Below are positions 1 through 5,447 of a stretch of 5,447 nucleotides of DNA, in pieces; positions within the stretch are counted from its first letter, which is position 1; every line of letters starts with the position of its first letter. This DNA is from Chloroflexota bacterium (lineage in GTDB: Bacteria; Chloroflexota; Anaerolineae; Anaerolineales; Anaerolineaceae): contig JAJYJF010000190.1 of assembly GCA_021796375.1 (NCBI GenBank), positions 1-5,447 on the forward strand, in the 5' to 3' direction. A program made the translations under genes and the position numbers. The notes under the pieces are model-generated. The model had not been told where the DNA came from. It saw only the letters and a list, made by a program, of their open reading frames with translations, and did not search any database.

Positions 1-81
1 ATCCGCAAACAGGCGCCGGGCGCGGATGTCACCGTCCACCCCGAGCCGATTCCCGACCCACCCCCACGAGCCGGTTATTAA
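1..81 (+). CDS. C-terminal end of a probable cation diffusion facilitator (CDF) metal transporter (partial)
   Basis: The first frame of the window is open from base 1 to a TAA at 79-81 and gives 26 residues. They include APGADVTVHPEP and end in a proline-rich tail. CDF-family metal efflux proteins (zinc, iron or manganese exporters of the inner membrane) end in a cytoplasmic dimerisation domain whose last strand reads much like 'P-x-A-D-V-T-(I/V)-H-x-E-P'. The match covers only that strand, so the family is likely but the metal cannot be stated. The rest of the gene lies left of the window. Its stop codon overlaps the stop end of the convergent dinB-like gene by three bases. It could instead be an unrelated protein with a chance match over this short stretch. 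Confidence 0.55.
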   Translation: MRKQAPGADVTVHPEPIPDPPPRAGY

Positions 82-518
82 AGCCCAAGCTTCTGCTCGA
101 TCTCGCTCAGGTGGTTTTTCCAGTGGAGGGCGCGGTTCAGCCGGGCGGATTGGCCATTCGCCTGGATATCCGCGATCTGATCCGGCTCCAACCGGGCGAT
201 AGCCTCCACCACCTGCCCGGCAGCGTTTACCGCCAGCTCGACGGCCACATGCGGGGTAACGGCGTTGAGCAGCGGCCGCATGGCCTCATTCAACACGTCG
301 ATATCCACCGGTGAAGGCCCAGGGCCGGTATGCTTCCATTTTTCAAGCAGGGTCAGCACGCGCCTGTCCCAGAAAGCAAGGTGCATGAACACCCCGCAGA
401 CCGTCCAGCCTGCTTCCATGGGCATGAGCAGCTGCGTCTCGGTCAGCCCGTGCGCGAGCTGGGTCAGGTGCTCCAGTTCTTTCTGGTTCTCTGAAATAAA
501 GTCCGGCTGGTCTGGCAT
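78..518 (-). CDS. DinB-like family protein (putative metal-dependent four-helix-bundle protein)
   Basis: This is a 146-residue protein of the DinB/YfiT-like superfamily, small four-helix bundles that usually bind a divalent metal through three histidines. Some members are thiol-dependent transferases or are damage-induced, and most have no known reaction. Visible family marks are the 'GWTV' turn followed by MHLAFWDRRVL, with His46 in the first metal position, and a C-terminal HWKNHLSEIE helix giving His132 and His136 in an HxxxH pair. Length is normal for the family. An upstream in-frame ATG at 545 would add nine residues. I prefer 518 because GGAGGAGGAA (521-530) lies just before it, whereas 545 would leave almost no leader behind the predicted promoter. 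The gene is convergent with the CDF-like gene on its left and divergent from the response regulator on its right. Substrate is unknown. Confidence 0.85.
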   Translation of the reverse strand: MPDQPDFISENQKELEHLTQLAHGLTETQLLMPMEAGWTVCGVFMHLAFWDRRVLTLLEKWKHTGPGPSPVDIDVLNEAMRPLLNAVTPHVAVELAVNAAGQVVEAIARLEPDQIADIQANGQSARLNRALHWKNHLSEIEQKLGL

Positions 519-520
519 GC

Positions 521-530
521 TTCCTCCTCC
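521..530 (-). promoter_or_regulatory. Ribosome binding site deciding the dinB-like start
   Basis: Read on the minus strand this is GGAGGAGGAA, two nucleotides before the ATG at 518-516, so its GGAGGA core lies six bases from the start. No comparable purine run precedes the upstream ATG at 545. This makes 518 the likely start. Confidence 0.75.
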
Positions 531-560
531 CGAATCGCGAGCCATTAAAACGACCCTTTT

Positions 561-589
561 ATTTTAACACTCCCCTGCCCGGCTGGTAA
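561..589 (-). promoter_or_regulatory. Sigma-70-like promoter of the dinB-like gene
   Basis: On the minus strand TTACCA (589-584, 4 of 6 to the -35 consensus) is followed after 17 bases by TAAAAT (566-561, 5 of 6 to the -10 consensus). Transcription would start near 554 and give a leader of about 35 bases before the ATG at 518. That agrees with the shorter start. It was found by eye only. Confidence 0.5.
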
Positions 590-714
590 TTTCACACCTG
601 TGGGAAACAATCCTGGCCGGAACAAGAAATTGGCCAGAAATCGGGATGCCCCCCCGCCAGGACGTCTCTATTCAGTATAGGGATTCTCCCGGTGTGCATT
701 AGGAGGTCTCCGGT

Positions 715-752
715 CTGAAAAAGCTGGTTAGAAACCCTATAATCAATATAAT
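715..752 (+). promoter_or_regulatory. Promoter with two perfect TATAAT boxes upstream of the response regulator
   Basis: CTGAAA (715-720, 4 of 6 to the -35 consensus) is followed after exactly 17 bases by a perfect TATAAT (738-743). A second perfect TATAAT lies at 747-752, nine bases further on, without a good -35 box of its own. Predicted starts near 750 and 759 leave a leader of only about 18-27 bases before the ATG at 777. That leader has no clear Shine-Dalgarno run. The AT-rich patch stands out in this GC-rich region. Confidence 0.6.
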
Positions 753-776
753 CGTGGATCATGGGTTTATGCGGAC

Positions 777-1244
777 ATGTCTCAAGTCCTTCCGATACGA
801 ATTGTGATTGCCGACGACCACCCGCGAATTCGATCCTGGATTCGAACGCTTTTGGGGCGGGAGAGGGATATCCAGGTGGTTGGCGAAGCAGAAAACGGGC
901 AGGTAGCGCTGGAGCTGGTCAGGAGGTTTCAGCCGGATATCCTCCTGCTGGATATCGAAATGCCGGTGATGGACGGCCTGGAAGTGATGCGCCACCTGGC
1001 CCGGGTGAAAAACCCCGTCCGCATCTTGATCCTCAGCAGTTACGACGATCCTGAATATCTCGAGCAGGCAAAGCGCCTTGGCGGGGATGGCTACCTGATC
1101 AAGGAAAACTCGCCGCACCAGCTGGCGGGATTGATCCGCCAGATCAGCCAGAAGGGCAGAGGCGGGGCGGATCCTGTCGAAGCCATCATCCTGCCGCTCA
1201 GAACCAGGAGCCACCCGCCCAAACACGGTCCGCGGGCTGGCTAG
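777..1244 (+). CDS. Receiver-only response regulator (CheY-like REC domain, NarL-type receiver)
   Basis: This is a 155-residue cytoplasmic two-component signalling protein. Residues about 7-124 form one complete receiver domain. It has the acidic pair Asp13/Asp14 in IADDH, phospho-acceptor Asp59 in LLLDIEMPVMDG, switch Ser87 in ILSSYD, Tyr106, and Lys109 in DGYLIK. All residues needed for phosphotransfer and switching are present. The sequence resembles NarL/LuxR-type receivers, but the last 30 residues are a basic, proline-containing tail with no helix-turn-helix. I see no output domain downstream in any frame. It is therefore a single-domain regulator, acting by protein contact or in a phosphorelay, or a regulator that lost its DNA-binding half. 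No histidine kinase gene lies in the window. ATG 777 is chosen because the receiver's first strand begins a few residues later, although no good ribosome binding site precedes it. A following gap of 216 bases separates it from the Ada-like gene. Confidence 0.88.
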   Translation: MSQVLPIRIVIADDHPRIRSWIRTLLGRERDIQVVGEAENGQVALELVRRFQPDILLLDIEMPVMDGLEVMRHLARVKNPVRILILSSYDDPEYLEQAKRLGGDGYLIKENSPHQLAGLIRQISQKGRGGADPVEAIILPLRTRSHPPKHGPRAG

Positions 1245-1409
1245 GTTCATTTTTCCGCCCGCCTGCCGAGACGTCCCCGCTCTCCGGCGGAGACGGCTGG
1301 CCCGGGAAAATCCGCCTCGAATTTCACCTGTTTTTTCTCCCGCGATCTATTAAAATTGAACGATTATCGCTTGTTGGCGGCCTGAGCAAGAATCGGGTGG
1401 CTTTTCGCG

Positions 1410-1442
1410 GACCGGTCTCTATAATGGGTTCTAAGATCGGTC
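1410..1442 (+). promoter_or_regulatory. Ada-like gene promoter: -10 box flanked by an operator-like octamer repeat
   Basis: A perfect TATAAT at 1420-1425 lies 35 bases before the ATG at 1461. The -35 position (about 1397-1402) matches the consensus poorly, which would fit an activator-dependent promoter. The box is flanked by GACCGGTC (1410-1417, a perfect palindrome) and GATCGGTC (1435-1442, one mismatch), spaced 25 bases start to start. With the adjoining CGC and GCG bases, the two sites can also pair as an eight-base-pair inverted repeat with one bulge (1406-1414 with 1438-1445). This is a plausible binding site for the AraC-type domain encoded downstream, but that link is inferred. Confidence 0.4.
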
Positions 1443-1460
1443 GCGAAAAGGAGAAAGGTG

Positions 1461-2348
1461 ATGGTTATCGCGCATCCAGAAAATATTGACTTTCAGACCG
1501 GCGAGGACTACGCGAGAATTGAGGCGGCGATTCGCTACCTGGAAGATCATTTTCAAGAACAGCCCGGCCTGGAGGAGATTGCCGCTGCCGTCGGGCTGAG
1601 CGAGTTCCACTTCCAGCGGCTGTTCTCCCAATGGGTGGGGATCAGCCCCAAGCGGTTCTTGCAGTACCTGACCAAAGAGTACGCCAAATCGCTGCTCGCG
1701 CATTCCGCCGACCTGCTGGGAGCCGCGTACGGCAGCGGCCTCTCCGGGCCCGGACGCCTGCACGACCTGTTCGTCACCTGCGAGGCCGTGACCCCCGGCG
1801 AGTTCAAACAGCACGGCGCGGGGCTGGTGATCCGTTACGGGTATCATGAAACCCCCTTCGGCCGCTGCCTGCTCGCCAGGACTTCGCGCGGCATTTGCAG
1901 CCTGTCGTTCGTCGACCCTGGGCGCGAGCGAGCTGCGCTGGAGGGCCTGCGGGCCGGTTGGAGCCAGGCGGAGCTGGTTGAAGACCCGGACGCGACCCGC
2001 GCGCTGGCCAGCCAGGCCTTTTTGCCCCGGGCGAGCCTGGATCACCCCCTGGCGCTGCACCTGCAGGGGACCAATTTCCAGATCAAGGTCTGGGAAGCTC
2101 TCCTGCGCGTGCCAAGCGGATCGCTGGTGACCTACCACGACCTGGCCATGATGGTTGGAATGCCGCAGGCGGCTCGCGCGGTAGGGCACGCGGTGGCGCG
2201 CAACCCGATCGCGGTGATCATCCCCTGCCACCGCGTCATCCGCAGCGGGGGCGAATTTGGCAGCTACCGGTACGGCAGCGCCCGCAAAAAGGCGCTGCTC
2301 GGCTGGGAATTCGCCAGGCTGGAGCAGCCGGGCGCCCAATCCAAATAG
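1461..2348 (+). CDS. Ada-like bifunctional AraC-type HTH / methylated-DNA-[protein]-cysteine S-methyltransferase
   Basis: This 295-residue cytoplasmic DNA repair protein transfers the methyl group from O6-methylguanine (and O4-methylthymine) in DNA to its own cysteine in a suicide reaction. Residues about 20-116 are an AraC-type domain with two helix-turn-helix units: GLEEIAAAVGLSEFHFQRLF, then a second unit ending LHDLFVTCEAVTPGEFK. Residues about 123-205 are the ribonuclease-like part of the methyltransferase. Residues about 206-285 are the active domain, with FQIKVWEAL, Tyr225 in VTYHDLA, RAVGHAVARNP (239-249), the catalytic PCHRV with Cys256, and LLGWE with Glu283. E. coli Ada has an extra N-terminal zinc domain that senses methylphosphotriesters; it is absent here, as in many shorter Ada relatives, so Ada-style activation by methylation is unlikely. 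AAGGAG (1448-1453) lies seven bases before ATG 1461, so I prefer this to the adjacent GTG at 1458. It probably forms an operon with the exporter 12 bases downstream. Confidence 0.93.
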   Translation: MVIAHPENIDFQTGEDYARIEAAIRYLEDHFQEQPGLEEIAAAVGLSEFHFQRLFSQWVGISPKRFLQYLTKEYAKSLLAHSADLLGAAYGSGLSGPGRLHDLFVTCEAVTPGEFKQHGAGLVIRYGYHETPFGRCLLARTSRGICSLSFVDPGRERAALEGLRAGWSQAELVEDPDATRALASQAFLPRASLDHPLALHLQGTNFQIKVWEALLRVPSGSLVTYHDLAMMVGMPQAARAVGHAVARNPIAVIIPCHRVIRSGGEFGSYRYGSARKKALLGWEFARLEQPGAQSK

Positions 2349-2360
2349 AAGAGGTTTGCT

Positions 2361-3344
2361 TTGACGGTTAAAAATCCAACATCACCCGCCGCCAGCAAGC
2401 TGTCCATCTGGGCAGCCATGCTGGCTGTTTATATAGTCTGGGGGTCGACCTATCTGGCCATTCGCTACGGAATTCAAACCATCCCACCCTTGCTGATGGC
2501 CGGCTTGCGCTTCTTAATCGCCGGCGGCATCCTCTTCGCCTGGCGGCGCCTGAGCGGGGATCCGCTGCCAACCCGCCGCCAGTGGCGGTCGTCAGCCATC
2601 GTCGGGTTCTTCCTCCTGCTGGGGGGGAACGGCGGGGTGGTCTGGGCGGAGCAGCGCGTGGTGTCCGGCGTGGCCGCCCTCATGGTCGGTTCGGCTCCGC
2701 TCTGGATGGTGCTGATCGACGCGCTGCTCAACCGCGGACGGCCCAGGCAGCACCGGCCCAGCTGGATAACCGTCCTGGGCATCCTGCTGGGCTTTGTGGG
2801 GATCGCTTTGCTGGTCAGCCCCGGGGACCTGACCGGGCTGCACGGGCAGGTCGACCCCCTGGGCGCGGGGGTGCTGACGATCTCGGCTTTCCTGTGGGCA
2901 TCCGGCTCGCTCTACAGCCGCAGCGCGGACCTGCCGGATTCCCCACTGCTCGGTACCGCGATGGAAATGCTGTGCGGCGGCGCCGCCCTGCTGCTGGCCG
3001 GCACCCTGGGTGGCGAGTGGGCCCAGTTCCACCCGGCGCAGATTTCGGCAGCTTCGCTCACCGGCGTCGCTTACCTGGTCTTCTTCGGGTCGCTGGTCGG
3101 GTATTCAGCCTATACCTGGCTGCTGCGGGTGGCGCCCACCACCCTGGTATCCACCTACGCCTATGTGAACCCCATTGTGGCCATCTTCCTCGGGAACCTC
3201 ATCGCGGGCGAGCCGCTGACCCTGCGGGTGCTGCTAGCCGCGCTCGTGATCCTCGGGGCGGTCGCGGTCATCACGCTGACGCAGCCCGCGCATGGGAAGC
3301 ACGCGCCGGCGGAAGCGGCGGCGGCCACGAGCGGCGACGATTGA
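2361..3344 (+). CDS. yedA: EamA/DMT-superfamily exporter, YedA-like
   Basis: This 327-residue inner-membrane protein of the drug/metabolite transporter superfamily has two tandem EamA repeats and about ten membrane helices. The helices lie roughly at residues 15-35, 42-61, 76-94, 103-123, 135-152, 165-185, 196-215, 232-252, 262-282 and 288-307. The stretch WGSTYLAIRYGIQTIPPLLM followed by AGLRFLIAGG, and the later STYAYVNPIVAIFLG, are characteristic of the YedA branch. Relatives are thought to export metabolites or drugs, but the substrate here cannot be read from sequence. The start is a TTG at 2361, preceded after six bases by AGAGG (2350-2354). The first possible ATG (2418) would cut into the first helix. 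The gene begins 12 bases after the Ada-like stop and is probably cotranscribed. The tail after residue 308 is alanine-rich and hydrophilic. Its stop lies one base from the stop of convergent lysA, with no room for a terminator between them. Confidence 0.9.
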   Translation: MTVKNPTSPAASKLSIWAAMLAVYIVWGSTYLAIRYGIQTIPPLLMAGLRFLIAGGILFAWRRLSGDPLPTRRQWRSSAIVGFFLLLGGNGGVVWAEQRVVSGVAALMVGSAPLWMVLIDALLNRGRPRQHRPSWITVLGILLGFVGIALLVSPGDLTGLHGQVDPLGAGVLTISAFLWASGSLYSRSADLPDSPLLGTAMEMLCGGAALLLAGTLGGEWAQFHPAQISAASLTGVAYLVFFGSLVGYSAYTWLLRVAPTTLVSTYAYVNPIVAIFLGNLIAGEPLTLRVLLAALVILGAVAVITLTQPAHGKHAPAEAAAATSGDD

Positions 3345-3345
3345 G

Positions 3346-4628
3346 CTAGCCTCCCCACCAAGAATCCAGCCGCTCGCGCTCCTGGAGCACCTCGACCTGA
3401 CCGTCTTCCAGCCAGAGGACGGCCGGGCGAGGCGTCAGGTTGTAGTTGGAAGCCATCGAGAGCTGGTATGCGCCGCTTACCGGGACGGCCAGGTGGTCGC
3501 CGCGCCGGAGCTCGGGCAGCCGCGCCTCACGGATCAAAAAATCCCCGGATTCGCAGTACCTGCCGACCAGCCGGGCGGGCAGGTCATGCCCGGCAAGCGG
3601 TTTCTCAATCGACCGCGCGCTGTAGCGGGAGCCGTATAACGCCGGGCGCGGATTGTCCGCCATCCCGCCATCCACGGCGACGACCCACTCCCCGGAAGGC
3701 GTCTCTTTCTGGGCGCCGACGGTGTAGACCGCGACCCCGGCTCGATCACCAGCCGCGGCAGCGGCCACCCGCGCCGCGAGCAGCCCTCCCTTACCGCTTC
3801 GCACACGGCCTGGATCCAGGGCGCCGGGTCGTCGGGCGGGTCGGTTTCGGTGTAACGCACCCCCCACCCCCCGCCGGGGGAGAATTCCATTGGGACTGCG
3901 CCCTCCTCGCTGGCAGCCCCGAGCACCCCCTCGACCGCCTCGCGGTATACCTCCGGATCGGTGATCTGCGATCCGAGGTGGAAGTGCAGGCCAGTCAAAC
4001 TCAGAACGGGCGATTCTTGGATTCGCCGCAGGGCTTCCTTTGCCTGGCCGCTGGCGAGGTGCAGACCAAATTTGCTCCCGGCGGAGCCGGTGGCGATGTG
4101 CGGGTTGGTTTGCACGTCCAGATCGGGGGTGACGCGCAGCCAAACCGGGACGGGCTGGCGTCCGGCGCCGGCCAGCTCCTCCAGCAGGGCGAGTTCATCC
4201 AGGCTGTCCTCAACGATCGCATGGAGGCCCCATTCGAGGGCCGCGTCGATCTCGGCGGCGGTTTTGTTGTTCCCGTGCAGGTGGATGGATGCCGGCTTAA
4301 AGCCGGCCTGCCGGGCGGCATCCATCTCTCCCAGGGAAACCACGTCCAGATCCAGCCCCAGACCCGCCAGGCGCCTCCCGAAGCGGGTGGAAAAATACAC
4401 CTTGGCGGCATACGCTACCGCCGCTTCTCCCGGATAATTCTGGTCCAGCAGCCCGCGCAGCCGGGAGAGCTGCGCTTTAAGGGTGGCGCCATCGTACATA
4501 TACAGCGGCGTTCCATACCGGGCAGCCAGCTCCCGCAGGCTGAATCCGGCAGTAGCGAGCTCGCCTCCGGGCAGGATTTCCGTGGAGATCGGGAAGAGGC
4601 TGAGGAATGCATCCGGGGTTTTGGACAT
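3346..4628 (-). pseudogene. lysA: Diaminopimelate decarboxylase (lysA), frame broken by an apparent 25-base deletion in the EPGR motif
   Basis: The family is PLP-dependent diaminopimelate decarboxylase, which makes L-lysine from meso-diaminopimelate in the last step of lysine synthesis. From ATG 4628 (AAAGGA at 4640-4635, six bases upstream) one frame gives 298 good residues: PLYMYD, YAAKVY with PLP Lys76, DVVSLGEMD, NPHIATG...SKFGLH, GLHFHLGSQ, SPGGGWGVRY and LVIEPG. After Glu296-Pro297-Gly298 the match stops. The family resumes in the next frame with AGVAVYTVGAQKE, VAVDGGMADNPRPALYGSRY, the substrate-site CESGD (3541-3555) and SMASNYN (about 3439-3459), to a TAG at 3346. The join is at CCCGGC (3736-3741, + strand). 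Relatives carry EPGRSIVG-x-AG there. Restoring 25 bases gives 1308 bases, or 435 residues, a normal length. The missing stretch includes the substrate-binding arginine, so frameshifting could not rescue activity. It is a true pseudogene or a sequence/assembly error. Confidence 0.87.
4283..4326. repeat. Inverted repeat inside lysA
   Basis: GATGGATGCC (4284-4293) and GGCATCCATC (4317-4326) are perfect ten-base complements with 23 bases between them. A competing inner hairpin, GCCGGC-TTAAA-GCCGGC (4291-4307), overlaps the left arm. It lies in conserved coding sequence (around residues 102-116 of LysA), so it may be chance in GC-rich codons. It is not followed by a T run and is not a terminator. 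Confidence 0.4.
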
Positions 4629-4659
4629 GGCGCGTCCTTTCGCTGGGGGGTTGCCGGTA

Positions 4660-4665
4660 ATTGTA
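4660..4665 (-). promoter_or_regulatory. Possible -10 box of lysA
   Basis: On the minus strand this reads TACAAT, 5 of 6 to the -10 consensus, and would start a transcript near 4653, about 25 bases before ATG 4628. The -35 region is poor: the best candidate at 18-base spacing matches 3 of 6. The rest of the 221-base divergent gap (4629-4849) shows no lysine riboswitch core that I can recognise and no other clear promoter. Confidence 0.3.
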
Positions 4666-4838
4666 CCGTCGATCCACTTGGAAGGGCACGCCGGTTAGAT
4701 AGTGTAAAAAGTCACAGATGGAAGGGTTCATTCGGCAGTTGTTTTCTGAGGCCCAATCGATTAAGGTATGAGAGGAAGAAGGCTGCCGCCGGCAGGGGGT
4801 TTTATTCCGACTCGAGCGATTGATCCATTTTTACTGGG

Positions 4839-4844
4839 GGAGGT
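4839..4844 (+). promoter_or_regulatory. Ribosome binding site for the HdrC-like gene (TTG start)
   Basis: GGAGGT ends five bases before the TTG at 4850. A second in-frame TTG at 4847 is only two bases away and too close. The next in-frame ATG (4958) would start directly at the first cysteine motif and remove the N-terminal region. The strong site therefore picks TTG 4850. Confidence 0.65.
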
Positions 4845-4849
4845 GCTTG

Positions 4850-5447
4850 TTGGAAAATCATCATCTTTCGGAAAATGAGCTTGCGCCGGAGGCCAGGCCC
4901 AGGCTATCGTTTGTCGAGGAGGTGATCCGGGCGACCCCCGGAGACTCGCGGTTGGAAATGTGCATCCAGTGCGGAACCTGCGGCGGCTCCTGCCCCTCCG
5001 GCCCGGACATGGACCATACTCCCCGGGCCATCTTCGCCATGGTGCGGGCTGACCAGCGCGAGGAAGTTTTCCGCAGCAACACCCCCTGGTACTGCATCTC
5101 GTGCTATTTCTGCACGGCGCGCTGCCCGCAAGCCGTTCACATCACCGACCTGATGTATACCCTGAAAAGCATGGCGGTGAGAAACGGGTACGCCCGCGAT
5201 ACGGCCTCGGCCGGCTTTTCGATCACCTTTAACGAGTATGTATTCAACTATGGCCGGGCGTTCGAGCTCGGCCTGGCGACCCGGCACAGCCTGCGCCACA
5301 GCCCGATCAAAGACTATCCGAGCCTGGCGCGGACCGCCATCCGGATGCTCGCCCGGCAGCGCATGAACCTGACGCCGACGCGCATCGAAGGACTGGAGCA
5401 GCTGCAGGAGATCCTCACCCAGGCTGACCGGATCGAGCAGGAGGAAA
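4850..5447 (+). CDS. hdrC: HdrC-like 4Fe-4S protein (heterodisulfide reductase subunit C family), 3' end beyond window
   Basis: The frame is open from TTG 4850 to the window edge and gives 199 residues with no stop. Two cysteine motifs, CIQCGTCGGSCPSG (Cys38, 41, 44, 48) and CISCYFCTARCPQ (Cys82, 85, 88, 92), each bind a 4Fe-4S cluster. The spacing CxxCxxCxxxC and the order are those of HdrC, the electron-transfer subunit that links flavin- or donor-side subunits to the HdrB site reducing disulfides. In bacteria such proteins occur in Hdr-like complexes for electron bifurcation, sulfur oxidation or unknown thiol redox chemistry, so methanogenesis is not implied. No membrane segment is evident, and the C-terminal part from about 174 is Glu/Gln-rich and helical. 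It is transcribed divergently from lysA and is probably the first gene of an operon; an HdrB- or HdrA-like gene would be expected next. It could also be a related respiratory iron-sulfur subunit. Confidence 0.85.
   Translation, partial: MENHHLSENELAPEARPRLSFVEEVIRATPGDSRLEMCIQCGTCGGSCPSGPDMDHTPRAIFAMVRADQREEVFRSNTPWYCISCYFCTARCPQAVHITDLMYTLKSMAVRNGYARDTASAGFSITFNEYVFNYGRAFELGLATRHSLRHSPIKDYPSLARTAIRMLARQRMNLTPTRIEGLEQLQEILTQADRIEQEE

Noticed and set aside
613..637. CTGGCC / GGCCAG inverted repeat in the gap between the dinB-like gene and the response regulator
   Set aside because: The stem is six base pairs with a 13-base loop and no T run, in a divergent gap where no terminator is needed. 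It does not overlap either promoter box.
759..1250. Minus-strand open frame of 163 codons over the response regulator
   Set aside because: The plus strand carries a complete receiver domain with all catalytic residues. The antisense product shows no family pattern.
1281..1293. Hairpin TCTCC-GGC-GGAGA after the response regulator, as a possible terminator
   Set aside because: The stem is only five base pairs with a three-base loop, and no T run follows it. The nearest T run (1331-1336) is about 40 bases away.
1431..2339. Minus-strand open frame of 302 codons over the Ada-like gene
   Set aside because: The plus strand encodes a full AraC/MGMT protein with the PCHRV active site. The antisense frame is a codon-bias shadow.
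4783..4800. CTGCC-GCC-GGCAG hairpin followed by GGGGGTTTT upstream of the HdrC-like gene, as a terminator or attenuator
   Set aside because: The five-base-pair stem and the interrupted short T run are too weak, and no plus-strand transcript is expected to end there.
3468..4823. Long open frame of 451 codons on the plus strand, antisense to lysA
   Set aside because: It lies opposite a gene with clear LysA motifs, and its translation is rich in Arg, Pro, Gly and Ala with no recognisable domain. Long antisense open frames are common opposite GC-rich genes.
4629..4849. Possible lysine riboswitch upstream of lysA
   Set aside because: The conserved L-box core is not visible on the minus strand, and the predicted leader from the -10 box is only about 25 bases. 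The GAGGTGC-like string at 4839-4846 is on the plus strand and is the ribosome binding site of the HdrC-like gene.

Overview
The window is GC-rich (clearly above 60% by eye), bacterial and densely coded. It holds one gene tail, five complete or nearly complete genes and one gene head. None of the genes is a clean lineage marker. The mix (DinB-like protein, Ada-like AraC/MGMT fusion, YedA-type exporter, class III-fold LysA, bacterial HdrC-like protein) would fit an uncultured Chloroflexota (Anaerolineae-like) genome. That placement is an inference and not a firm assignment.

Layout from left to right. Positions 1-81 (+) carry the last 26 codons of what looks like a cation diffusion facilitator transporter. 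It overlaps by 3 bases the stop end of a convergent dinB-like gene (78-518, -), whose start is fixed by a strong ribosome binding site. A 258-base gap between divergent genes carries a sigma-70-like promoter for each. Next comes a receiver-only response regulator (777-1244, +) with no output domain and no kinase beside it. After 216 non-coding bases, with a promoter and an operator-like repeat, lies an Ada-like DNA repair gene (1461-2348, +). It is followed 12 bases later, probably in the same operon, by a ten-helix EamA/YedA-type exporter (2361-3344, +). Tail to tail with the exporter, one base apart, is lysA on the minus strand (3346-4628).

The lysA reading frame is broken. Its two halves are both well conserved but lie in different frames, and the join falls inside the EPGR motif. 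The join sits on a GCCGGG hexamer, and the arithmetic fits loss of exactly 25 bases between two copies of that hexamer. This is the most unusual feature of the window.

A 221-base divergent gap then leads to an HdrC-like protein with two 4Fe-4S motifs (4850 to the window end, +). It is cut by the window edge and is probably the first gene of a heterodisulfide-reductase-like electron transfer operon.

The genes do not form one pathway. There is a small alkylation/solute defence pair (Ada-like plus exporter), a stand-alone signalling receiver, a lysine/peptidoglycan biosynthesis gene that looks inactivated (or is a contig error), and the start of a redox cassette. I see no mobile element, tRNA, rRNA, CRISPR array or phage gene, and no convincing undescribed system.
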